From Paracoccus maritimus (GTDB taxonomy: Bacteria; Pseudomonadota; Alphaproteobacteria; Rhodobacterales; Rhodobacteraceae), in assembly GCF_025195095.1 (NCBI RefSeq), contig NZ_JANAVZ010000001.1, forward strand, positions 1 through 64,000: DNA of 64,000 nt. Reading direction: 5' to 3'. The notes under the pieces were generated by a model, which was not told the origin of the DNA, searched no databases, and saw nothing but the letters and a program-made list of their open reading frames with translations. The position numbers and the translations under genes are program-made. Positions within the stretch are counted from its first letter, which is position 1; every line of letters starts with the position of its first letter. Below are positions 45,844-53,746 of the stretch, piece after piece.

Positions 45844-46770
45844 TTACGACAAAGCGGCAAGACAGCCGTGCAGCGCCGCCATGTCGTCTCGGATCAGGAA
45901 GATCGGCGTATTCTCGGGGATATGGCGCATGAAGGGATCGTCCAGGAAGCCGCGCTGGAAAATATCGATTCGGTCGGCAATACTGCGCCCGACGCTGCCG
46001 GCAAGGAACATCCCCTCAAGCGGCATGAACCGCAGCGCCAGTTCACGGCAAAGCTGTCCGACCATCTCGGTGAACAGGTCATAGGTCTCGATGGCCTGCG
46101 CATCGCCTGCGGCTGCAGCGCGGGCGATGTCCTCGCTCCGGATCGGGTCTGTTCCGGTGCGGGCGGCATGCAGGCGCGACAGACCGCGCCCCGCAAAGGT
46201 TTCCTCGGTCGAGGTGAACTGCGTTGCCGCGTCGTCCCCCAGCAGGCGGACAAGACGTTGATAGATATTGGCGGGAAGATTGGTGTGACCCTCTTCAGCC
46301 TCCAGCGCCGTGATCGCGCCGCCCTGCAGGACGCGCACCGCGCAGACATTGAAACCGGTGCCCAGCCCGACCACCAGCGCCTGTCCGTTGCGGGCGCGAT
46401 CCTCTGGTGCGTCGCGCAGCATCGCGACTCCGTCACCGTGAAGGGCAGGGGTTGCGTAACCCAGCGCGGTCAAATCGTTGATCAGGCGAACCTGATCGGC
46501 GTCTGTCAGCCGGGCCAGGCGGTCCTCGTCGAAATCCCAATCGCGGTTTGTCAGTTGCGCCTTTCCGCCGCTGACCGGTCCTGCGACCGCGATGCAGACC
46601 GACGTGATGCGCGGCTGGTCCTGTTCCTGCAGAAATCGGCGCACCACGTCATCGAAGCTGGTGAAATCGTCGCCGCGAAACCGGGTCACGGTTTCCTCGT
46701 CGATCACCTGATTCCGCGCAATCGCCAGTCGGGCATTCGTTCCGCCCACATCCCCAAGAAGCATCGCCAT
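45844..46770 (-). CDS. glk: Glucokinase
   Basis: This 308-residue glucokinase of the ROK-independent bacterial Glk family phosphorylates glucose at C6. It has LLGDVGGTNARLA at the N-terminus (ATP phosphate site), VAGPVSGGKAQLTNRDW, INDLTALGYA and EEGHTNLP, and the GLGTGFNVCAV loop. ATG 46770 follows GGGGAACGG; the open frame to 46785 is not needed. Glk is transcribed away from the secreted protein at 46973, with about 200 bases between, and precedes tamA by 112 bases. Confidence 0.95.
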   Translation of the reverse strand: MAMLLGDVGGTNARLAIARNQVIDEETVTRFRGDDFTSFDDVVRRFLQEQDQPRITSVCIAVAGPVSGGKAQLTNRDWDFDEDRLARLTDADQVRLINDLTALGYATPALHGDGVAMLRDAPEDRARNGQALVVGLGTGFNVCAVRVLQGGAITALEAEEGHTNLPANIYQRLVRLLGDDAATQFTSTEETFAGRGLSRLHAARTGTDPIRSEDIARAAAAGDAQAIETYDLFTEMVGQLCRELALRFMPLEGMFLAGSVGRSIADRIDIFQRGFLDDPFMRHIPENTPIFLIRDDMAALHGCLAALS

Positions 46771-46882
46771 GACCGTTCCCCGCACGCTGTTCGCCGTGTT
46801 TCATTCACTAGGCCAGAATATCCGACTTTTCGAGAGGGCGCATGATAGCGGAAACGTCTTTCTTGCGGCCATCGACGATGAC

Positions 46883-46897
46883 GGTTGGCCGCCAACC
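46883..46897. promoter_or_regulatory. 15-base dyad GGTTGGCCGCCAACC in the glk upstream region
   Basis: GGTTGGC and GCCAACC form 7-base arms around a single central C. The dyad lies about 113 bases upstream of glk and 75 bases upstream of the secreted protein gene. A repressor operator is possible; a chance GC-rich palindrome is the alternative. Confidence 0.35.
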
Positions 46898-46972
46898 TTG
46901 CCGTTCGCAGGAACTTCGCCCCGCGCCGACGCGTTTTCTGGTCGAACGATGACAAAGGGAAAGGTCTGAACC

Positions 46973-47401
46973 ATGGCCCGCATCGCAAACCGTATCGCAC
47001 GTCTGACAATGGCCGGCAGCCTTGCACTGCTGACCGCAGCGCCGGCCCTTGCCGTATCACGCTCCGATCAGCCGGTGCAAAGCTGGTCGGCCATGCAGGG
47101 TATCGACGTGCCGGAACTGCTGGATCAGGCACAGGACATGCCGACATCGGACATGGCGCTGGGTGATCAACCTTACTGTGCCGACAACCCCGAGATCAGA
47201 CAGACATTGCAGCACGACTTCGCCGAACAGCCCGTCGATTCTTCGCATGCCGGCACGCAGCTATGGGCGTCCGACCAGATGGGCACATGGACCCTGGTGG
47301 CGCCGCGCGCAGATCAGACAAGCTGCATCATCGCCTCGGGGATCGGCTATCATCCGGAAAAAGATGTCGAGGTCTATTATCAGACCGCAGGCCTGAACTG
47401 A
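46973..47401 (+). CDS. Small secreted protein, unknown function
   Basis: The 142-residue protein has a clear signal peptide (MARIANRIARLTMAGSLALL, then TAAPALA). The mature part is acidic, with three cysteine-containing spots (GDQPYCADNPE, QTSCIIASG) that could form one disulfide, and a segment TQLWASDQMGTWTLVAP. I do not recognise the family. The start follows AAAGGGAAAGG at a somewhat long distance. The stop TGA (47399-47401) touches the stop of the converging ABC ATPase gene with no base between (TGATCA). It is divergent from glk. Confidence 0.75.
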   Translation: MARIANRIARLTMAGSLALLTAAPALAVSRSDQPVQSWSAMQGIDVPELLDQAQDMPTSDMALGDQPYCADNPEIRQTLQHDFAEQPVDSSHAGTQLWASDQMGTWTLVAPRADQTSCIIASGIGYHPEKDVEVYYQTAGLN

Positions 47402-48142
47402 TCAACCCACGCGCCGCAGAAAGCTGCGCGTGCGATTGTCTTGGGCATTGCCGAAGATCTGACCGGGCGGGCCCTGTTCAACGATCCGTCCGCCTTCCAT
47501 GAACACCACGCGGTCCGCGATTTCACGCGCGAACTGCATCTCGTGGGTCACGATCAGCATCGTCTGCCGCCCATCCGCAATCTTCCGGATCAGGTCCAGA
47601 ACCTCGCCCACCCATTCGGGATCAAGGGCGCTGGTCGGCTCATCAAACAGCATCAGATCGGCGTCCAGCGCCATCGCACGCCCGATCCCCACGCGTTGCT
47701 GCTGTCCGCCCGACAGACCTGATGGGTAGCTGTCGCCGCGATCGCCCAGACCGATCTGAGTCAGAATCTGGTCAGCGCGATCCTGTGCCTTTTCCTTTGA
47801 CCAACCGCGAACGGTCGTCAAACCCTCCATGATGTTCTGGCGCGCTGTCATGTTGGCAAACAGCGCATAGCCTTGAAAAACGAACCCCGTCCGCCGTCGC
47901 AGCGCAAGGATCTCGGCCTTGCCAGCCTTGGCGGCATCGACCGTCAGATCGCCGATGGCGATTTTTCCCTGATCCGGCCGGTCCAGATAGTTCAGGCAGC
48001 GCAACAAGGTCGATTTGCCGGTGCCGGAAGGGCCGATGATCGCCACACGCTCGCCGGGTTTCAGGCACAGGTCAATCCCGTCCAGAACGGTGTTGGCTCC
48101 GAAACGCTTGACCAGCCCGCTGACATCGATCTCGCAACTCAT
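47402..48142 (-). CDS. Polar amino-acid ABC transporter, ATP-binding protein
   Basis: This 246-residue ATPase of the polar amino acid uptake (PAAT) family has Walker A GPSGTGKS, the signature LSGGQQQRVGIGRAMA and Walker B LMLFDEPTSALD with the H-loop IVTHEM. ATG 48142 overlaps the permease stop by four bases (ATGA), so the true start is there and not in the longer open frame. It is the third gene of a binding protein-permease-ATPase operon. A single permease gene implies a homodimeric membrane channel. Confidence 0.95.
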   Translation of the reverse strand: MSCEIDVSGLVKRFGANTVLDGIDLCLKPGERVAIIGPSGTGKSTLLRCLNYLDRPDQGKIAIGDLTVDAAKAGKAEILALRRRTGFVFQGYALFANMTARQNIMEGLTTVRGWSKEKAQDRADQILTQIGLGDRGDSYPSGLSGGQQQRVGIGRAMALDADLMLFDEPTSALDPEWVGEVLDLIRKIADGRQTMLIVTHEMQFAREIADRVVFMEGGRIVEQGPPGQIFGNAQDNRTRSFLRRVG

Positions 48143-48813
48143 CGCGCCACCGCCTTTCCAAGATGCGCTTCCATCCGGCGCTGACCCACCGACAGCACCT
48201 CGACGATGGCCCAGTAGAACAGCGCGACGACCAGGAACGCCTCGAGATAGAGAAAACTGCCGGCAGCCTCTTTCTGCGCGGCACCCATCATCTCGGTCAC
48301 ACCAAGGGTGAACGCTAGGGACGTGCCTTTGATCATGTCGATGAAATAGTTCATCAGCGTCGGCGCCGCCACGCGGGCGGCCTGCGGCAGAATGATCCGC
48401 CGCAGCAACTGGCCCTGGGTCATGCCGATCGATTGCGCCGCCTCCCACTGGCTGCGATCGACACCAAGGATCGCGCCGCGGATACTTTCGGCCATATAGG
48501 CCGAAAAATGCATCGTCAGTCCGAAGATGGCGGCGGTCACGCCATTGATGCTGGTCAGGAAGCTCAGCATCTGGGGCAGCCCGTAATAGAACAGGAACAA
48601 CTGCACCAGCAGCGGAGTTCCCCGGAAAAAGCTGATGAACACCGCCACGACCCGGTCAAGGATCGGCACGCGAAGAACCCGCACGATGGCAAGGACCGCA
48701 GCCAGAACCAGCGCGGCGATCATCGAGATGACCGCCATGAACAGGGTCAGGGGAACATACCCGGCGATCACCGGCACCAGATCCCACATATAGGCGATGT
48801 CCAGCGAGCGCAT
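48139..48813 (-). CDS. Polar amino-acid ABC transporter, permease
   Basis: This 224-residue inner-membrane permease of the His/Glu/Gln/Arg/opine family has five or so transmembrane helices (VIAGYVPLTLFMAVISMIAA, VAVFISFFRGTPLLVQLFLF). The EAA-like loop SQWEAAQSIGMTQGQLLRRIILPQAARVAAP contacts the ATPase. Its ATG overlaps the binding-protein stop by one base (TAATG), so all three genes are coupled. The substrate is unknown; a polar amino acid is the family norm. Confidence 0.94.
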   Translation of the reverse strand: MRSLDIAYMWDLVPVIAGYVPLTLFMAVISMIAALVLAAVLAIVRVLRVPILDRVVAVFISFFRGTPLLVQLFLFYYGLPQMLSFLTSINGVTAAIFGLTMHFSAYMAESIRGAILGVDRSQWEAAQSIGMTQGQLLRRIILPQAARVAAPTLMNYFIDMIKGTSLAFTLGVTEMMGAAQKEAAGSFLYLEAFLVVALFYWAIVEVLSVGQRRMEAHLGKAVAR

Positions 48814-49571
48814 TATTCGCCGTCAGCCGGTTGTGTCACATCGGCATCCAGCCATTTCTGCGAGATCTCGGACAGCTTGCCATTTTCCTTCAGCGTCGTG
48901 ATCGCGGCATCGACCTTGTCGCGCAGGGCTTGCCCGGCCTCGTCGTTGCGGAACGGCAGGGCGTTCCGGATCTCGTCGAAGGGCTTTCCGGCCAGTGCCA
49001 GCGGCAGAGGGCTTTTCGCGATCACCTGAGCCGAGGATACGCGGTCCATCACGAAGGCATCGACGCGGCCCAGCGCGGTGTCCTGTTCGATATTGCTTTC
49101 ATAGGTGCGGATGTCGATCTGGTCGGAATAGGGCAGGTTGCGCAGCAGCTCTTCGAAATTCGAGCCCAGATTGACCGCGACCGATTTGCCTTTCAGGCTG
49201 TCCGGGCCCGAGATCTGGTCTTCGTTCCCGGCTTTCACGACGACCTGTGCGCCGTCATATACATAGGGCTGGGTGAACGCGAACTTCGCCTCACGATCAG
49301 GCGTGATGGTGATCTGGTTGGCAATCGTGTCGATCCGGCCCGATTCCAGCGCGCCGATCAGTCCGGAAAAGGACATGGTGACGAATTCGACATCATCGCC
49401 CGTCTCAGCGCCGATGGCGTTCAGGAAATCGACCTCGAAGCCCTGCAATTCGTCGGTGCGGGTGAAGGTGAACGGAAAATAGCCGCCGGACATGCCGACG
49501 CGGATCGTCTCGGCTGCCGCGGGCAGGGCGGTGGTCAGGGCGAGGATCGCTGTCAGGATCGTCTTGCGCAT
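48813..49571 (-). CDS. Polar amino-acid ABC transporter, substrate-binding protein
   Basis: This 252-residue periplasmic binding protein of SBP family 3 has a signal peptide (MRKTILTAILALTTALPAAA). The mature part starts ETIRVGMSGGYFPFTF and includes LQGFEVDFLNAIGAE and the ligand-loop arginine in TITPDREAKFAFTQPY. ATG 49571 follows AAGGAG. The upstream 290 bases are shared with the divergent TRAP operon and hold the GGAAC dyads. The actual ligand cannot be told from sequence alone. Confidence 0.94.
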   Translation of the reverse strand: MRKTILTAILALTTALPAAAETIRVGMSGGYFPFTFTRTDELQGFEVDFLNAIGAETGDDVEFVTMSFSGLIGALESGRIDTIANQITITPDREAKFAFTQPYVYDGAQVVVKAGNEDQISGPDSLKGKSVAVNLGSNFEELLRNLPYSDQIDIRTYESNIEQDTALGRVDAFVMDRVSSAQVIAKSPLPLALAGKPFDEIRNALPFRNDEAGQALRDKVDAAITTLKENGKLSEISQKWLDADVTQPADGE

Positions 49572-49685
49572 GGGAAACTCCTTTAAATCTTCGCCCACTA
49601 GATGCGGCCTCGGACCAGATGCGACAACCTGCGCGGGGCAGGGCCTGTAAAATAAGAACAGCGTCGAAGGGCTGACCGCAACAGA

Positions 49686-49772
49686 TGGAACGGATCCGTT
49701 CCAGAAAAGCCGCAAACCGGGAATTTGTTCCGGTCCATGTTGCCGGATTTGTGGTTTTTCGGAACACGTTCC
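49686..49772. promoter_or_regulatory. Cluster of GGAAC/GTTCC dyads between two transporter operons
   Basis: Within the 293-base divergent gap, TGGAACGGATCCGTTCCA (49686-49703) is a perfect 18-base palindrome. GGAATTTGTTCC (49720-49731) and GGAACACGTTCC (49761-49772) repeat the same half-sites with 2-4 base centres. The three dyads lie between the start of the ABC binding protein (49571) and dctP (49865). A shared regulator of the two uptake systems is a reasonable inference. A further GGAACCCGTTCC lies at 31215-31226 after hslU. Confidence 0.5.
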
Positions 49773-49864
49773 CGACGCAGAAACGCCAAGGGAGGCGGGT
49801 TCCGGGTCATTGCGCTTTACCTGCATGTCGCGCAAACTCTGCCCGAAACGAGGGAGGAAACCAG

Positions 49865-50833
49865 ATGAAGCACCTGTATGCCGCCGCGCTGATCGGTGCG
49901 GCCGTCGCCGCGCCCGCAGCCGCGCAAGAGATCAAGATCGGCTACGCGCTGGCCGAGGATAGTCATTACGGCGTCGCCGCCAAGGCGTTCGAGGAATCGC
50001 TGAAAGGCAGCTTGGGCGACCAGTTCACGTTCCGCCATTTCCCGTCATCGGGCCTGGGCGGCGAACGGGAAGTGGTCGAAGGCATTCAGCTTGGCACCGT
50101 CGAGATGACCATCGTTTCGACTGGCACGCTGTCGAACTTCGTGCCCCAGGTCGGCGTCTTCGACGTGCCGTTCCTGTTTACCAGCCTTGATCACGCGCGG
50201 AAGGTCCTGGACGGCGAGATCGGTCAGGACATGCTGGCAAAATTTGATGACGCCGGTCTGCACGCGCTGGCATGGGGCGAACAGGGCTTCCGTCACATCA
50301 CCAATAATCGCGGCGCGATCCAGACGCCCGCCGACACCGAGGGTCTGAAGATCCGCACGATGGAGAATCCGGTTCACATCGAGGCGTTCAAGGCGCTTGG
50401 CGCGGCACCGACCCCGATGGCATGGCCCGAGGTGATCGGAGCGCTGCAGCAGGGTGCCATCGACGGGCAGGAAAACCCGTTGTCGGTGATCGTCTCGGCC
50501 AAGCTGAGCGAGGTTCAGAAATACCTGACGCTTGACGGGCATGTCTATTCGCCGGCGGTCATCCTGATCTCGCCCGCGCTGTGGGGTCAGCTGGACGACG
50601 ACCAGAAGGCCGCATTCGATCAGGCCGCCGCCGACGCAGTCACCGCGATGCGCGGCTATGTGGACGATGTCGAGGCGTCCGGCGTGGCCACGCTGAAAGA
50701 ACAGGGGATGGAGGTCAACGAGTTGTCGCCCGAGGAAAAGGCGGCATTCCGCGACGCGCTGGCCGAGCCTTACAAGGATTACGAGGCCCAGTTTGGCAAG
50801 GAACTGATGGACCGTATCCAGGCCACCGAATAA
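49865..50833 (+). CDS. dctP: TRAP transporter substrate-binding protein (DctP family)
   Basis: This 322-residue periplasmic receptor of a TRAP (tripartite ATP-independent) transporter binds a carboxylate ligand by a conserved arginine. The signal peptide is MKHLYAAALIGAAVAAPAAA; then EIKIGYALAEDSHYGVAAKA, VEGIQLGTVEMTIVSTGTLS and LKIRTMENPVHIEAFKALGA are typical. The C-terminal part has a LSPEEKAAFRDAL helix. GAGGAAA lies before ATG 49865. dctQ follows after 7 bases. C4-dicarboxylate is common in the family, but the ligand here is not known. Confidence 0.94.
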   Translation: MKHLYAAALIGAAVAAPAAAQEIKIGYALAEDSHYGVAAKAFEESLKGSLGDQFTFRHFPSSGLGGEREVVEGIQLGTVEMTIVSTGTLSNFVPQVGVFDVPFLFTSLDHARKVLDGEIGQDMLAKFDDAGLHALAWGEQGFRHITNNRGAIQTPADTEGLKIRTMENPVHIEAFKALGAAPTPMAWPEVIGALQQGAIDGQENPLSVIVSAKLSEVQKYLTLDGHVYSPAVILISPALWGQLDDDQKAAFDQAAADAVTAMRGYVDDVEASGVATLKEQGMEVNELSPEEKAAFRDALAEPYKDYEAQFGKELMDRIQATE

Positions 50834-50840
50834 CGGCACG

Positions 50841-51347
50841 ATGCGCCGGATCGAACGCGCCTTCGTCATCCTGAACGGCACCGCCGTCATCGCAGGGCTT
50901 GCGCTGATGGCGGTGGTGGTCGGCTGGAACGTGGCCGCCCGCTATCTGTGGGCGGGCGCGCTGCCGTGGGCTGACGAAGTCGCGCGCTATACGATGATCT
51001 GGCTGACATTTCTGGGCAGCGGCCTTGCCCTGCGCGAGGGCGCGCATGTCGCCATCGCCAACGCGCAAGAGGCGCTGCCCGGCCCCGCGCAGCGCGGGCT
51101 GCGCTGGCTGATCCTGCTGATCCTGTTCTTCTTCTTCGCGTTCATGGTGTGGGTCGGCATCGACTATATGAACCGCATGGCGATCCAGAAATCCGCCGCG
51201 CTGCGGCTGCCGATGAAGTGGGTCTATGCGGCCATGCCCACGGGGTTCGCGCTGATGATCCTGCATCTTGCGCTGGTCGCGCGGCGCTATCTGCGGGCCG
51301 GATTCCAGGCGACGGAACAGGCAATCGACGAGGCCGTTCGTGGTTGA
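50841..51347 (+). CDS. dctQ: TRAP transporter small permease (DctQ)
   Basis: This 168-residue four-helix membrane protein is the small (Q) subunit of a TRAP carrier. Hydrophobic helices are IAGLALMAVVVGWNVAARYL, ARYTMIWLTFLGSGLALR, LRWLILLILFFFFAFMVW and MPTGFALMILHLALVARR. The motif PWADEVARYTMIWLTFLG is characteristic. It ends overlapping dctM by eight bases. It sits between dctP and dctM, so the operon is the usual PQM type. Confidence 0.94.
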   Translation: MRRIERAFVILNGTAVIAGLALMAVVVGWNVAARYLWAGALPWADEVARYTMIWLTFLGSGLALREGAHVAIANAQEALPGPAQRGLRWLILLILFFFFAFMVWVGIDYMNRMAIQKSAALRLPMKWVYAAMPTGFALMILHLALVARRYLRAGFQATEQAIDEAVRG

Positions 51348-52629
51348 GATCCTGATCTCGGCGTTCCTGATCCTGATGCTGATCGGCGTGCCGGTGGCCT
51401 TTGCTCTGGCGCTGGCCGCCTTTGCCGCCGTTGGCCTTGGCGGACATTATCCGCTGGTCGTCGTCGTGAAGGAGATGTTCACCGGGCTGGACAGTTTTCC
51501 CCTTCTGGCAGTGCCCTTCTTCATCCTTGCCGCAGAGATCATGTCAACGGGCGCGATCTCTGCGATGCTGCTGCGCTTTGCCTCGCAGTTCGTGGGTCAC
51601 CTGCGCGGTGGGCTGGGCTATGCCAACGTGCTGACCTCGACGCTGTTCGCGGGGATTTCGGGATCGGCACTGGCCGACGCCGCCGGGCCGGGCGCGATGA
51701 TGGTGCGGATGATGGAAAAGGGCGGCTATGACCGTGCCTATGCCGGGGCGCTGACCATCGCCACCTCGGTCGTGGGGCCGATCATTCCGCCCTCGATCAC
51801 CATGATCATCTATGCGCTGCAGGACCGGAACGTGTCGGTCGGATCGCTGTTCATGGCGGGTATCCTGCCGGGAGTGCTGATTTCGCTGGTGATGGCCGGG
51901 GTCAACTGGTGGATCAGCCGAAAACGCGGATATCGCAGCGCCGAGGCGCGGCCGCATCTGCGCCAGATGGTCCGCAACACTGTCGCGGCGCTGCCCGCGC
52001 TGGCCCTTGTGGTGCTGATCGTCGGCGGCATCCGGGGCGGCGTCTTCACCCCGACCGAGGCTTCGGTGATCGCGGTGGGATACGCGATCGTCGTCAGCGC
52101 GGTCATCTATCGCGGGTTTACGCTGCGGGATCTGTGGGGCGCGTTCTGGCGGGCGGGCATCATGTCGGTCGCCGTGCTGATGATCCTGGCTGCGGCGCGG
52201 GCCTTTGCCTGGGTGCTGATCATCGAGGGCGTGCCGCAGGCCATGGCCGACGCGGTGATCGCGATGAATCTGTCGCCCATCGCCTTTCTCTTGATGGTCA
52301 ACCTGCTTCTGCTGGTTTTCGGCATGTTCATGGACCCGCTGCCGGGGGTGATGATCCTTGTGCCGATTCTTGCCCCCATCGCGCACAGCCTTGGGATCGC
52401 CGCCGATCATTTCGCCATCGTGGTGATCGTCAACCTGACCTTCGGCCTGATGACGCCCCCTGTCGGTGGGCTGATCTTCGTCGTCGCCTCTGCCACCCGG
52501 CAGCGTCCGTCCGAACTGATCCGCGAATTGCCGCCATTCTTCCTGGCCGCCATCGCGGCGCTGTTGATCCTGACCTTCGTTCCGGCGCTGTCCACGTGGC
52601 TGCCCGGGATCAGCGGGTTCGCACGCTGA
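51340..52629 (+). CDS. dctM: TRAP transporter large permease (DctM)
   Basis: This 429-residue 12-helix membrane protein is the ion-driven large (M) subunit of the TRAP carrier. It contains the family repeats LTSTLFAGISGSALADAAGPGA and VVGPIIPPSITMIIYAL. The start is best placed at GTG 51340 (VVEILISAFLILMLIG), which overlaps the dctQ stop by eight bases; the upstream ATG frame would lie inside dctQ. The gene closes the TRAP operon; an 86-base gap to the DUF2853 gene holds no convincing terminator. Confidence 0.94.
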   Translation: MVEILISAFLILMLIGVPVAFALALAAFAAVGLGGHYPLVVVVKEMFTGLDSFPLLAVPFFILAAEIMSTGAISAMLLRFASQFVGHLRGGLGYANVLTSTLFAGISGSALADAAGPGAMMVRMMEKGGYDRAYAGALTIATSVVGPIIPPSITMIIYALQDRNVSVGSLFMAGILPGVLISLVMAGVNWWISRKRGYRSAEARPHLRQMVRNTVAALPALALVVLIVGGIRGGVFTPTEASVIAVGYAIVVSAVIYRGFTLRDLWGAFWRAGIMSVAVLMILAAARAFAWVLIIEGVPQAMADAVIAMNLSPIAFLLMVNLLLLVFGMFMDPLPGVMILVPILAPIAHSLGIAADHFAIVVIVNLTFGLMTPPVGGLIFVVASATRQRPSELIRELPPFFLAAIAALLILTFVPALSTWLPGISGFAR

Positions 52630-52714
52630 GCATGGGCAGAACTGCGGACTTGATAAAAAAGCCCTTGCCCAGCATTCTTTCAGCCATTGAAAACGGGTCA
52701 GGGGGACATGGGAC

Positions 52715-53056
52715 ATGGGAAAGCGCGACGATCTGATCGCGAAATACGCGGCCGATATTCAGGACAAGCTGGGACAGGCGCCCGACATGGACCTGCTGAC
52801 CAAGGTGACGATCGGTTGCGGGCCGTCGATCTATGACGACGACGCGTCGACCGTCGCATCCAGCGACGAGGCCGAGCTTGAGCGGATCAAATCCAGCTAT
52901 CTGATGAAGAAGCTTGGCCTGCCTGACGGCCCAAACCTGATGGAAGGCATCAATGCGGTGATCGAGGCATATGGCCGGTCCAACCGGAACAAGTATCGCG
53001 CCGTGGTCTATTATCTTCTGTGCCGTCACTTCGGCAAGGAATCTGCCTATCTCTGA
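52715..53056 (+). CDS. DUF2853 family protein
   Basis: This 113-residue soluble protein matches DUF2853: DLIAKYAADIQDKLG, VTIGCGPSIYDDDASTVASSD, and the C-terminal NKYRAVVYYLLCRHFGKES. The function is unknown; a structural genomics family with a helical fold. AGGGGGACATG lies before ATG 52715. Its last ten bases overlap the end of the converging crotonase gene. It follows dctM on the same strand but is probably separately transcribed. Confidence 0.9.
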   Translation: MGKRDDLIAKYAADIQDKLGQAPDMDLLTKVTIGCGPSIYDDDASTVASSDEAELERIKSSYLMKKLGLPDGPNLMEGINAVIEAYGRSNRNKYRAVVYYLLCRHFGKESAYL

Positions 53057-53670
53057 CCTGCCATCGCCTTGATGGCGGTGACGTGATCGGGCGTGGCCGC
53101 CAGACAGTCGGCGGCCAGCGCCTCGGCTTGGCGCATCAGATCGGCCGGACGCACGATGCGGTCGATCAGGCCCCATGACAGTGCCTCGGGCGCCTCGATC
53201 CTTTCGCCGGCCATCAGGATCATCCGCGCGCGCGACGGCCCGACAAGCTGTGTCAGGCGGCGCGGGTCGCTGGGTTGCGGCAAGAATCCCAGCTTCATGA
53301 CCGGATAGAAGAACTTCGCGTCAGGCACGGCGATCCGCAGGTCACAAGCCAACACCATGCCGAACGCCCCGCCCGCCAGCGTGCCGTTCAGCGCGGCGAT
53401 GGTCAGACAGGGCATCGTCGCCATCCGCGCCGACAGCCTTTCCCATTCGGACGACTTCGCCAGCCCGGCTTTTGCCTCGTCCAGATCGGCCCCGGCCGAG
53501 AAGACCTTGCCGGTTCCGGTCAGGATCAACGCCCGGCTTTCGGGATCAGCGGCGGCGTCATCCAACGCGGCAGTCAGATCGCGCAGCATGGCCTCGGTCA
53601 GGGAATTGGCCTTGTCGGGCCGGTCGATCAACAACAGCGTCAGTCCGCCGCGCCGTTCGTTTCGGATCAC
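53047..53670 (-). CDS. Short enoyl-CoA hydratase/isomerase (crotonase) family protein
   Basis: This 207-residue crotonase-fold protein has the two oxyanion-hole regions, GKVFSAGADLDEA and LNGTLAGGAFGMVLACDLRI, and a KLGFLPQPSDPRRL motif. It is about 50 residues shorter than the usual crotonase because it ends after PDHVTAIKAMAGQR, where the C-terminal helices normally follow. The sequence then runs into DUF2853. The short form may be a natural subfamily or a truncated gene. Substrate unknown. It is divergent from the DUF2125 gene. Confidence 0.88.
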   Translation of the reverse strand: MIRNERRGGLTLLLIDRPDKANSLTEAMLRDLTAALDDAAADPESRALILTGTGKVFSAGADLDEAKAGLAKSSEWERLSARMATMPCLTIAALNGTLAGGAFGMVLACDLRIAVPDAKFFYPVMKLGFLPQPSDPRRLTQLVGPSRARMILMAGERIEAPEALSWGLIDRIVRPADLMRQAEALAADCLAATPDHVTAIKAMAGQR

Positions 53671-53746
53671 GGAATGTTCCCTTTCCCTTGGCGCGCCGCT
53701 GTGTCAGACATTCGGCAGTTTACTGGCATTTCGAAAGGTATCCGGC

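Noticed and set aside
49685..49864. N-terminal extension of dctP in frame
   Set aside because: It runs through the operator-like dyads and lacks signal-peptide character; ATG 49865 has the ribosome-binding site and a signal peptide.
52630..52714. TGGGCA...TGCCCA pair after dctM as a terminator
   Set aside because: Six-base arms with a loop of about 30 bases are not convincing.
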